DNA of 8,068 bases from Solidesulfovibrio magneticus (lineage in GTDB: Bacteria > Desulfobacterota > Desulfovibrionia > Desulfovibrionales > Desulfovibrionaceae): the NCBI GenBank assembly GCA_002482565.1, contig DLGG01000154.1, positions 19,080-27,147 of the forward strand, in the 5' to 3' direction. This document shows, piece by piece, positions 1-5,956 of this stretch. Numbering within the stretch: the first letter of the stretch is position 1; every line of letters starts with the position of its first letter. Position numbers and translations under genes: made by a program. The notes beneath the pieces are model-generated. The model ran no database searches. It had not been told where the DNA came from and worked only from the letters and a program-made list of their open reading frames with translations.

Positions 1-1026
1 CTCATGTGGGGCGGGGCCGACACCAACCACTTGCTGCTGCCCGCGACCATCTGCGCCCTGGGCGCGGCCCGGCTGGCCGGGTATCTGTCCGGACGCGGCC
101 CGGTGGCCCGAGGACTGGCCGCCCTGGCCCTGGCCGGCTGCGTGCCGTCCCTCATCACCCTGCACGCCCCATCCGCCCTCCCGCTCGTCCCGCGCCAGCA
201 GGCCGTGGCCGAAGCCGCCGCCGCCCGGACCATTGTTTCCCATATCCAGGGGCCGCTGCTGGCCGACGCCGAAGGGGCGTTCCTTTTCGCCGGGACCCCG
301 GACTACGGCAAGCTGTGGCTGTATGACGCTTTCGAAACCGATATGTATGACAGGCTGGGGCTTGCGCCCATGGCCGACTCGCCCATGGCGGCGGCGGTGC
401 GCGGCCGGCTGGCCGCCCGGTTCGTGGATTCCCGGGCCTTTGTCAGCCGCAAGCTGCTGCGTCTCGTCGGGCTGTATTACGAACCGGCCGAGTCCGCCGG
501 GGTGTACACGTTCTACCGCCCCAGGTCCGAAACCGGGCTAATCGCCATGCCGGCGGCCGACCGGGTGGAGCGGACCGACGGCGGCTATACGGCGGCCGTG
601 ACCGAAGCCCGGGGCGTGCGCCAGTGGGGGAGCTACATCCAGGCCGAGGACCCGGCCCTGGGCCTGGAGCTAGTCTACGCCGTGGCCGGGCCGGCGGCGG
701 CGGCCGGCTCGGTGTCGTATTGTCCGCGCCTGACCGGGCCGGACCAGACGCTGACGGTGACGGCGGTGGCGGCCGACGGGCGTGAGCTCGGCCGGGCCGT
801 GCACCGGCAGGGGGATTTTCCCGAGCGCGGGGAGGGCTTCGACAACCGGACGCGGCTGACGTTCCCGGTAGGCGGCCAGGGGTTTGCCGTGCGGTTCACG
901 GCCACCGGGGGAGCCCAGCTGTGGCTGGACGCCGACAATCCGCTGGTGATCGGGGCCACGGCGGCGGCGGGCGCGGCCGGGAAGGCCGGCGACGCGGCCG
1001 GCCGGATGGGCGGGGAGCAGCCGTAG
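1..1026 (+). CDS. C-terminal part of a membrane protein, possibly a GT-C type glycosyltransferase (5' end outside window)
   Basis: The reading frame is open from base 1 and ends at TAG 1024-1026. An ATG lies at 4, but there is no upstream ribosome site in view and the protein starts mid-membrane-segment, so I read this as the 3' part of a longer gene. About 341 residues are visible. Two hydrophobic stretches (roughly residues 10-30 and 34-53) are followed by a soluble part. The GADTNHLLLP motif, then a long extracytoplasmic domain containing GPLLADAEG, resembles the tail of multi-pass GT-C (PMT/ArnT-like) glycosyltransferases, which move sugars from lipid carriers outside the inner membrane. 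Residues from about 175 to 320 look beta-rich, with a possible jelly-roll-like fold, and the last 25 residues are a low-complexity Ala/Gly tail. The family assignment rests on general resemblance only; the catalytic N-terminus is not visible. It converges on topA. Confidence 0.45.
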   Translation, partial: LMWGGADTNHLLLPATICALGAARLAGYLSGRGPVARGLAALALAGCVPSLITLHAPSALPLVPRQQAVAEAAAARTIVSHIQGPLLADAEGAFLFAGTPDYGKLWLYDAFETDMYDRLGLAPMADSPMAAAVRGRLAARFVDSRAFVSRKLLRLVGLYYEPAESAGVYTFYRPRSETGLIAMPAADRVERTDGGYTAAVTEARGVRQWGSYIQAEDPALGLELVYAVAGPAAAAGSVSYCPRLTGPDQTLTVTAVAADGRELGRAVHRQGDFPERGEGFDNRTRLTFPVGGQGFAVRFTATGGAQLWLDADNPLVIGATAAAGAAGKAGDAAGRMGGEQP

Positions 1027-1050
1027 GTCGCGGCGCGACGGGCTGGACGC

Positions 1051-1076
1051 AAAAAGGGGTTGCCGAGGCAACCCCT
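1051..1076 (-). terminator. Rho-independent terminator, topA direction
   Basis: On the minus strand there is a perfect 10-bp stem (AGGGGTTGCC pairing with GGCAACCCCT, 1076-1067 with 1064-1055) closed by a 2-nt turn, or 9 bp with a tetraloop. A run of T follows immediately (1055-1051). This is a classic intrinsic terminator for transcription leaving topA. It lies about 200 nt after the topA stop, so the topA mRNA would carry a long 3' UTR that includes the repeat at 1175-1272. Read on the plus strand the same hairpin is followed by GAAAAACC, not T, so it is a poor terminator for the convergent gene at 1-1026. An AT-rich inverted repeat (GAAAAA 1077-1082 with TTTTTC 1094-1099) sits beside it. 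Confidence 0.8.
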
Positions 1077-1174
1077 GAAAAACCAGAACCAACTTTTTCT
1101 CTTTTCGCTCAACAGCCAAGCCGTCGGAAGAGCGGCGCAGAGCCCAACTCTCCCGGACGAACATTCCCTCCGTC

Positions 1175-1272
1175 GCCAGCCCCCTTTAACCCCTTTCGGG
1201 GGGTCCGGGGGCCTCAGGCCCCCGGCCGCCGGAGGCATCTCTTATCTTCTTCGCTTCTCGTCCTCTTCTATC
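1175..1272 (-). repeat. 3'-UTR structured repeat, copy A (after topA)
   Basis: Read on the minus strand from the topA stop, this has four parts. First is a purine-rich lead (about 1272-1237). Next is the 13-nt core GCCTCCGGCGGCC (1236-1224), whose last two bases open the third part, a 9-bp perfect hairpin (CCGGGGGCC, loop TGA, GGCCCCCGG, plus-strand 1205-1225). Last is a short CCCC-GAAA-GGGG hairpin with a GNRA-type loop (1190-1201) and a tail ending in GGGGCTGGCG. The same order of parts occurs after fliP at 7621-7745. The core is identical in both and the hairpin arms differ by paired changes. There is no T run after the hairpin, so it is not a simple intrinsic terminator. It could be a 3'-end stabiliser, a Rho or processing site, or a dispersed REP-like element; its function is unknown. 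Confidence 0.7.
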
Positions 1273-3540
1273 CTATTCCTCGCCCTCTCCCTCGTCCTTC
1301 TTGCCGCCCACGGCGCGTTTGTAGCGGCAGCTCTTGCTGGGACAGGCGATGAGTTCGCCGTCGCGGGTCTTTTTGCGCACGAGGATCTTGGAGTCGCATT
1401 GGGGGCAGGGTTCGTTTATCGGCCAGTCCCAGACCGCGAAATCGCACTGGGGGTAGGCGTCGCAGGCGTAGAACACCTTGCCGCGCTTGGAGCTTTTTTC
1501 GACCAGCGTGCCGGAGCAGCCCTCCTTGGGGCAGGGGACGCCGGTGGACAGCGGCTTGGTGTATTTGCAGTCCGGCCAGCCGGTGCAGGCGATGAACCGG
1601 CTGCCGGTGCGGGACTTCTTGACCACCAGATCCTTGCCGCAGGTGGGGCAGGCTCCCACCGAGGCGACCTCCTCGGCCTTGCGTTCCCGGGGGATCACCG
1701 CCCCGTCCGGGGCGCGGTCGAATTCCTTGGTGTTCTTACAGTCGGGGTAGCCCGAGCAGCCCAGGAATTCGCCGGCCTTGCCGAAGCGGATGACCATGGG
1801 CTTGCCGCACAGCTCGCACTTGACGTCGGTTTCCTTGCCGGCCTTGACCTTGGCCATGTCCTTGGCCGCCTTGGCCAGGGTCGGATTGAAGTCCTCGGTG
1901 AAGTCCTTGAGCAGATGGACCCAGTCGGTGCGGCCGTCGGCCACGGCGTCCAGGGCTTCTTCCATGCCGGCGGTGAACCCGACGTCCATGATCTTGACGA
2001 AGTGTTCGGCGAGCAAATCCGAGACGGTCTCGCCGAGTTCGGAGGGCACGAAGTGTTTTTCCTCCAGCCGGGCGTAGTCGCGGTCAATGAGGGTGGAAAT
2101 GATGGCGGCGTAGGTCGAGGGCCGGCCGATGCCTTTTTCCTCCAGCTCGCGCACCAGCGACGCTTCGGTGTAGCGCGGCGGCGGCTGGGTGAACTTCTGT
2201 TCCTTCTTGAGTTCGAGCAGGGTCAGTTCCTGGCCCTTGTCGAGCTTGGGCAGGGACTTGGCCTCGTCGCCGGCCTCCTGGCCGTAGACCTTGAGGTAGC
2301 CCGGAAAAATGAGGCGCTGGCCCTTGGCCTTGAAAAGCCCCGGTCCGGCCGTGACGTCCACGGCCGTGTCCCAGAACCTGGCCTCGGCCATCTGGGAGGC
2401 GACGAAGCGTTCCCAGATGAGCTTGTAGAGGGAGAAGAGGTCCTTGGGCAAAAGGGTCTTGACGTCGGCCGGGGTGATGCGGACATCGATGGGTCGTATG
2501 GCTTCGTGGGCGTCCTGGGCCCCGGCCTTGGAGCGGAAATGGCGGGCCTTTTCCGGGTAGTAGTCCGGTCCCAGGGCCTCGGTGATGTATTCCCGGGCGG
2601 CGTCGCGGGCTTCGTCGGCGATGCGCGTGGAGTCGGTACGCATGTAGGTGATAAGGGCGACCGTGCCGCTGTCGCCGAGTTCCAGGCCCTCGTAGAGCTT
2701 CTGGGCCGCGCCCATGGTGCGCTTGGCCGAATAGCCCAGGCGCTGGTTGGCGGCCTGTTGCAGGGTCGAGGTGATAAAGGGCGGCGGCGGGGACTTCTTG
2801 CGTTCCTTTTCCGTCACGGCCGTGACCACGAAGGGCTGGCCCGTGATGGCCGCCTCGGCGGCGGCGGCGGCCTCGGCGCTGCCGATTTCAAGCTTTTTGC
2901 CCTGGTACTTGGCCAGCTCGGCCTCGAATTCCGGGGGCGTGTCGGCGGCCAGTCGGGCCTTGAAATTCCAGTATTCCACCGGCACGAAGGCCCGGCGTTC
3001 CTTTTCGCGGTCCACGACCAGGCGCAGGGCCACGGACTGGACGCGGCCGGCCGAGATGCCGCTTTTGACCTTCTGCCACAGGATGGGCGAGACCTTGTAG
3101 CCCACCAGCCGGTCCAGGATGCGCCGTGCCTGCTGGGAGAGAAAAAGCTTTTCGTTGATGTCGCGGGGATGGGAAAGCGCCTCGCGCACGGCCTTGGCCG
3201 TGATCTCGTTGAACTGGATGCGGTGCACGGGCACGCCCGCTTCCTTGACGATCTGGGCCACGTGCCAGGCAATGGCTTCGCCTTCGCGGTCGGGGTCGGG
3301 GGCGAGATAGATGGTCGAAGCCGAGGCGGCGGCTTCCTTCAGTTTGGAAACCACCTTCTGCTTGCCCGGAATGATTTGATATTGCGGCGCGAAATCGTCT
3401 TTTTCATCCACACCCAGTTTCTTGGAGGGAAGATCGCGCACATGACCGACGGAAGCTTCCACGGCATAGGCGTTGCCGAGAAACTTTTTGATGGTCTTTA
3501 CCTTGGCCGGCGACTCGACGATGATAAGGTCCTTTCCCAT
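1273..3540 (-). CDS. topA: DNA topoisomerase I (type IA)
   Basis: This 755-aa enzyme relaxes negatively supercoiled DNA by cutting one strand through a 5'-phosphotyrosyl link and passing the other strand. It starts with the Toprim strand IIVESPAK (Glu9), and the metal-binding DPDREGE (Asp82, Asp84, Glu86) follows. SAGRVQS (162-168) is the conserved type IA DNA-binding segment. The catalytic tyrosine is Tyr299 in ITYMRTDS, with Arg301 beside it. The C-terminus carries four zinc ribbons with Cys pairs at 575/578-595/601, 631/634-652/658, 670/675-693/699 and 712/715-733/738, then an acidic tail. I chose ATG 3540 because homologues begin at MGKDLIIVESPAK. A TTG 33 bases upstream is in frame but falls in the likely promoter. 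No clear Shine-Dalgarno precedes the ATG. It is divergent from era. Confidence 0.97.
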   Translation of the reverse strand: MGKDLIIVESPAKVKTIKKFLGNAYAVEASVGHVRDLPSKKLGVDEKDDFAPQYQIIPGKQKVVSKLKEAAASASTIYLAPDPDREGEAIAWHVAQIVKEAGVPVHRIQFNEITAKAVREALSHPRDINEKLFLSQQARRILDRLVGYKVSPILWQKVKSGISAGRVQSVALRLVVDREKERRAFVPVEYWNFKARLAADTPPEFEAELAKYQGKKLEIGSAEAAAAAEAAITGQPFVVTAVTEKERKKSPPPPFITSTLQQAANQRLGYSAKRTMGAAQKLYEGLELGDSGTVALITYMRTDSTRIADEARDAAREYITEALGPDYYPEKARHFRSKAGAQDAHEAIRPIDVRITPADVKTLLPKDLFSLYKLIWERFVASQMAEARFWDTAVDVTAGPGLFKAKGQRLIFPGYLKVYGQEAGDEAKSLPKLDKGQELTLLELKKEQKFTQPPPRYTEASLVRELEEKGIGRPSTYAAIISTLIDRDYARLEEKHFVPSELGETVSDLLAEHFVKIMDVGFTAGMEEALDAVADGRTDWVHLLKDFTEDFNPTLAKAAKDMAKVKAGKETDVKCELCGKPMVIRFGKAGEFLGCSGYPDCKNTKEFDRAPDGAVIPRERKAEEVASVGACPTCGKDLVVKKSRTGSRFIACTGWPDCKYTKPLSTGVPCPKEGCSGTLVEKSSKRGKVFYACDAYPQCDFAVWDWPINEPCPQCDSKILVRKKTRDGELIACPSKSCRYKRAVGGKKDEGEGEE

Positions 3541-3549
3541 GGCAGGCGT

Positions 3550-3578
3550 GCTATAGCCAGCCCGGGGGTGCAAGGCAA
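3550..3578 (-). promoter_or_regulatory. Candidate sigma70-type topA promoter
   Basis: On the minus strand, TTGCCT (3578-3573) is followed by exactly 17 bases and then TATAGC (3555-3550). Each hexamer matches four of six bases of the vegetative consensus. Transcription would start around 3543, only a few bases before the topA ATG at 3540, giving a leaderless or nearly leaderless mRNA. The absence of a Shine-Dalgarno before this ATG fits that reading. The prediction is from sequence alone. Confidence 0.45.
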
Positions 3579-3598
3579 GGGTTGCCGTTTGCCCCGGG
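3561..3598. repeat. Inverted repeat in the topA-era spacer
   Basis: The outer arms CCCGGGG (3561-3567) and CCCCGGG (3592-3598) are perfectly complementary. Inside them are CAA-GGCAA (3571-3578) and TTGCC (3582-3586) with TTG (3589-3591), separated by GGG and a two-base bulge. Together they can form a long, nearly continuous hairpin or cruciform. The right inner arm covers the proposed topA -35 hexamer (3573-3578). It could be an operator or a supercoiling-sensitive structure for a topoisomerase gene, or simply a GC-rich chance palindrome. No T run follows on either strand, so it is not an obvious terminator. Confidence 0.5.
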
Positions 3599-3614
3599 CC
3601 GGGATACTTGCCTA

Positions 3615-3644
3615 TGAGGTTTTCGCGTATGACTTTTTAATAAT
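3615..3644 (+). promoter_or_regulatory. Weak candidate promoter region for era
   Basis: The only AT-rich island in the divergent spacer runs from about 3628 to 3648. It contains AATAAT (3639-3644), which matches five of six bases of a -10 hexamer. No convincing -35 lies 16-18 bases upstream; TGAGGT at 3615-3620 is the nearest and is poor. era must be transcribed from this spacer or from readthrough, so a promoter here is expected, but the exact site is uncertain. Confidence 0.25.
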
Positions 3645-3685
3645 GATGCACGGCGACGAAATATCCGTCCGCCTCGGAGCCTTCC

Positions 3686-4603
3686 TTGGAAAACGTTTCC
3701 CGCTTCGGCCACGTGGTCATGCTCGGCCCCACCAACGCCGGCAAATCCACCTTGCTCAACCGCCTCATCGGCCAGAAAATTTCCATCGTCTCGCCCAAGC
3801 CGCAGACCACCCGCAACTCGATCAGCGGCATCATCACCCAGGGCGACGTCCAGGCCGTGTTCCTGGACACCCCGGGGCTGCACCGCCAAAAACGCGGCAT
3901 CGCCCCGCTGTTGTTGCGTTCGGCCTACGCCGCCCTGGGCCAGGCCGACGTGGTGCTGCTCATTCTCGACGCGGCCCAGTACGCCCGCCGCCTGGACGGC
4001 CTGGCCCCGGACCTGCGCCCCATCGTCAAGGCCGTGGGCGACGGCCGGCTGCCGGTGCTCATTGCCCTCAACAAGGCCGACGTGGTGCGCGAAAAAGCCC
4101 GGCTGCTGCCGGTCCTGGCCGCCGTGTCCGAAGCCTTGCCGGCGGCCGAAATCTTTCCCATAAGCGCGCTGACCGACCTTGGCGTGGACGACCTCTTGAC
4201 CGCGCTGCTGGCCCGGCTGCCCGAAGGCGCCCACCAGTTCGACCCGGACGAGGTGTCCACGGCCCCGGTGCGGTTTCTGGCCGCCGAGATCGTGCGCGAG
4301 AAGCTCTTTTTGGCCCTTGGCGAGGAGCTGCCCTACTCCACGGCCGTCACGGTCGAGGACTGGGACGAGAAGTCCAAGCCGGGGCTGACGAAGATCCGGG
4401 CCGCCATCCACGTGGCCCGGGAAAGCCACAAGCCCATGGTCATCGGCAAGGGCGGCGAGCGCATCAAGGACGTGGGCCAGAAAGCCCGGGCCGACATCGA
4501 GGAGATGCTGGGCGGGCAAGTCTTTTTGGAACTGTGGGTCAGAGTGAGCCAGGACTGGACCGACGACCGGGCCTTTTTGCGCGATCTGGGCCTTGGCCAG
4601 TAG
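3686..4603 (+). CDS. era: GTPase Era, 16S rRNA maturation / 30S assembly
   Basis: Era is an essential-type Ras-like GTPase that binds the 3' end of 16S rRNA through a KH domain and checks 30S assembly. The protein is 305 aa, close to the E. coli length of 301. Visible motifs are the P-loop GPTNAGKST (14-22, in place of the usual GRPNVGKST), the switch I threonines (TT, 41-42), DTPG (61-64), NKAD (129-132) and SAL (160-162). The C-terminal type II KH domain has GKGG (254-257) and ends in the typical LELWVRVSQDW stretch. I chose the TTG at 3686 because a GGAG (3676-3679) lies six bases upstream and the next in-frame residues match Era N-termini; the frame is closed upstream at 3644 and has no ATG. 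It is the first gene of the rightward run and is followed 22 bases later by yggS. Confidence 0.96.
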   Translation: MENVSRFGHVVMLGPTNAGKSTLLNRLIGQKISIVSPKPQTTRNSISGIITQGDVQAVFLDTPGLHRQKRGIAPLLLRSAYAALGQADVVLLILDAAQYARRLDGLAPDLRPIVKAVGDGRLPVLIALNKADVVREKARLLPVLAAVSEALPAAEIFPISALTDLGVDDLLTALLARLPEGAHQFDPDEVSTAPVRFLAAEIVREKLFLALGEELPYSTAVTVEDWDEKSKPGLTKIRAAIHVARESHKPMVIGKGGERIKDVGQKARADIEEMLGGQVFLELWVRVSQDWTDDRAFLRDLGLGQ

Positions 4604-4625
4604 CTTTTCGGCAGGAGCGGGACTC

Positions 4626-5315
4626 GTGGACGGGGAAATGGCGAAAACGCGCCTGACGGGCGTTTTGGAGCGCATAGACGCGGCCTGCCGGGCATGCGGA
4701 CGCGACCCCTCGGAGGTGACGCTGGTGGCGGTGTCGAAATTCCACGACGCCTCGGCCGTGGCCGCGCTGGCCGCCTGCGGCCAGACCATCTTCGGGGAAT
4801 CCTACATCCAGGAAGCCCTGCCCAAGATCGAGGCCGCGCCTGCCGGGCTGTCCTGGCATTTCATCGGCCATCTCCAGCGCAACAAGGCCAAGCTGGCCGT
4901 GGGGCGCTTCGACCTGATCCACACGGTGGACAATGTCGAGCTGGCGCATATATTGCAAAAAAAAGCGGCGGACCAACAGCTGACCCAGGCCGTGTGCCTG
5001 CAGGTCAACGTGGCCGGAGAAGCGCAAAAGTCCGGCGTCGCGCCCCACGGCCTGGACGCCCTGGCCGAGGCCGTGGCCGAATGCCCGAACCTGCGCCTGG
5101 ACGGCCTCATGGTCATTCCGCCGGTCTTCGACGACCCCGAGGGGGCGCGGCCGGCCTTTGCCCGGCTGCGGGAGCTGCGCGACGCCTTGGCGTCCCGCCT
5201 TGGCCAGCCGCTGCCGACGCTCTCCATGGGCATGAGCGGCGACCTGGAAGCGGCCGTGACGGAAGGAGCTACCCATGTGCGGGTGGGCACGGACCTGTTC
5301 GGCCCGAGAACCTGA
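4626..5315 (+). CDS. yggS: YggS/PROSC-family pyridoxal phosphate homeostasis protein
   Basis: This family is a single-domain TIM-barrel that binds pyridoxal 5'-phosphate without known catalysis and keeps PLP and amino-acid pools balanced. The 229-aa product carries the PLP lysine in VAVSKF (Lys38), FGESYIQE (56-63), WHFIGHLQRNK (77-87), VNVAGEAQKSG, and the phosphate-binding C-terminal SMGMSGD (200-206) and RVGTDLFG (219-226). E. coli YggS has 234 residues. I chose the GTG at 4626 because AGGAG (4613-4617) sits eight bases before it; an ATG at 4638 is the alternative and would remove four residues. It lies 22 bases after era and only 15 bases before fliL, so it probably shares a transcript with flagellar genes. 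A role in motility cannot be inferred from position alone. Confidence 0.93.
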   Translation: MDGEMAKTRLTGVLERIDAACRACGRDPSEVTLVAVSKFHDASAVAALAACGQTIFGESYIQEALPKIEAAPAGLSWHFIGHLQRNKAKLAVGRFDLIHTVDNVELAHILQKKAADQQLTQAVCLQVNVAGEAQKSGVAPHGLDALAEAVAECPNLRLDGLMVIPPVFDDPEGARPAFARLRELRDALASRLGQPLPTLSMGMSGDLEAAVTEGATHVRVGTDLFGPRT

Positions 5316-5330
5316 AGAGCGGAGGGAGCC

Positions 5331-5930
5331 ATGGCTGATCCAGCGCCCGAAGAACAACCGAAAAAGAAAAAATCCGGCCTCATCAAGTATATCATCCTGG
5401 TGGTGCTGCTGCTGGTCCTCGGCGGCGGCGGCTATTTCGCCTACCTGACGTTTTTCGCCGCCAAACCGCCGGCGGCCGCTCCCGCCGACGGAGCCGCGCC
5501 GGCCGAAGCGCCCAAGGCCGACGGACACGGTGAAGCCAAACCCGAAGAGAAAAAGGCCGACGCCCACGGCGCGCCCAAGGAAGGCGGACACGGCGACGCC
5601 AAGGGCGGCGGGCACGGCGGCAAGGACAAAGCCGTCTCCAACAACGTGGCCCTGCCCCCCTTCGTGGTCAATCTGGCCGACCCCAACGCCCGGCGCTACC
5701 TCAAGGTGGTGCTCGAAGTGGAAGTGACCAGCAACCCGGAACTGCTCGAAGACAACAAGGCCAAGATCCGCGACGCCCTGCTCATGCTCCTGTCCTCCAA
5801 GACCTCCCAGGACTTGAGCACCCTGGAAGGCAAGATTCTCCTGCGCAAGGAAATCGTGGACCGCCTCAACCAGGCCATCGGCCAACCCAAGGTCTCCCGG
5901 GTCTATTTCACGGATTTCGTCATCCAATAA
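5331..5930 (+). CDS. fliL: Flagellar basal body protein FliL
   Basis: FliL is a single-pass inner-membrane protein that surrounds or supports MotA/MotB stators at the basal body. The 199-aa protein has a short cytoplasmic N-terminus with a Lys cluster (11-14), one transmembrane helix (about 17-42), a low-complexity linker (about 43-105), and a conserved periplasmic domain from FVVNLADPNARRYLKV (111 onward) to the C-terminal VYFTDFVIQ, which is typical of the family. The linker is rich in Ala, Lys, Glu and Gly and holds four His-Gly pairs at 66, 79, 87 and 95, in units like HGEAK, HGAPK and HGDAK. The ATG has a good GGAGGGAG just upstream (5321-5328). It follows yggS by 15 bases. The next gene is fliN; fliM, often found between fliL and fliN, is not here. 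Confidence 0.92.
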   Translation: MADPAPEEQPKKKKSGLIKYIILVVLLLVLGGGGYFAYLTFFAAKPPAAAPADGAAPAEAPKADGHGEAKPEEKKADAHGAPKEGGHGDAKGGGHGGKDKAVSNNVALPPFVVNLADPNARRYLKVVLEVEVTSNPELLEDNKAKIRDALLMLLSSKTSQDLSTLEGKILLRKEIVDRLNQAIGQPKVSRVYFTDFVIQ

Positions 5931-5956
5931 ACGCCGCGCCGCCGCGAGGTTACACC

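Noticed and set aside
1205..1225. Repeat hairpin after topA as the main terminator
   Set aside because: No T run follows it, and a much better terminator with a T run lies downstream at 1051-1076.
1060..4656. A very long plus-strand open frame antisense to topA and continuing through era out of frame
   Set aside because: It mirrors topA codon structure in high-GC DNA, has no ribosome site, and its product is low-complexity Gly/Ala/Leu then Pro/Arg-rich; topA and era in the other frames have full catalytic motifs.
5284..5302. Possible sigma54 site just upstream of fliL (GGCACGGACC)
   Set aside because: The -24 half looks good, but the -12 GC is not at the required distance, and the site lies inside the conserved yggS end (RVGTDLFG).
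4539..5927. A 462-codon minus-strand open frame across yggS and fliL
   Set aside because: Gly/His/Gln-rich product typical of an antisense shadow; it lies fully over two well-supported genes with good ribosome sites.
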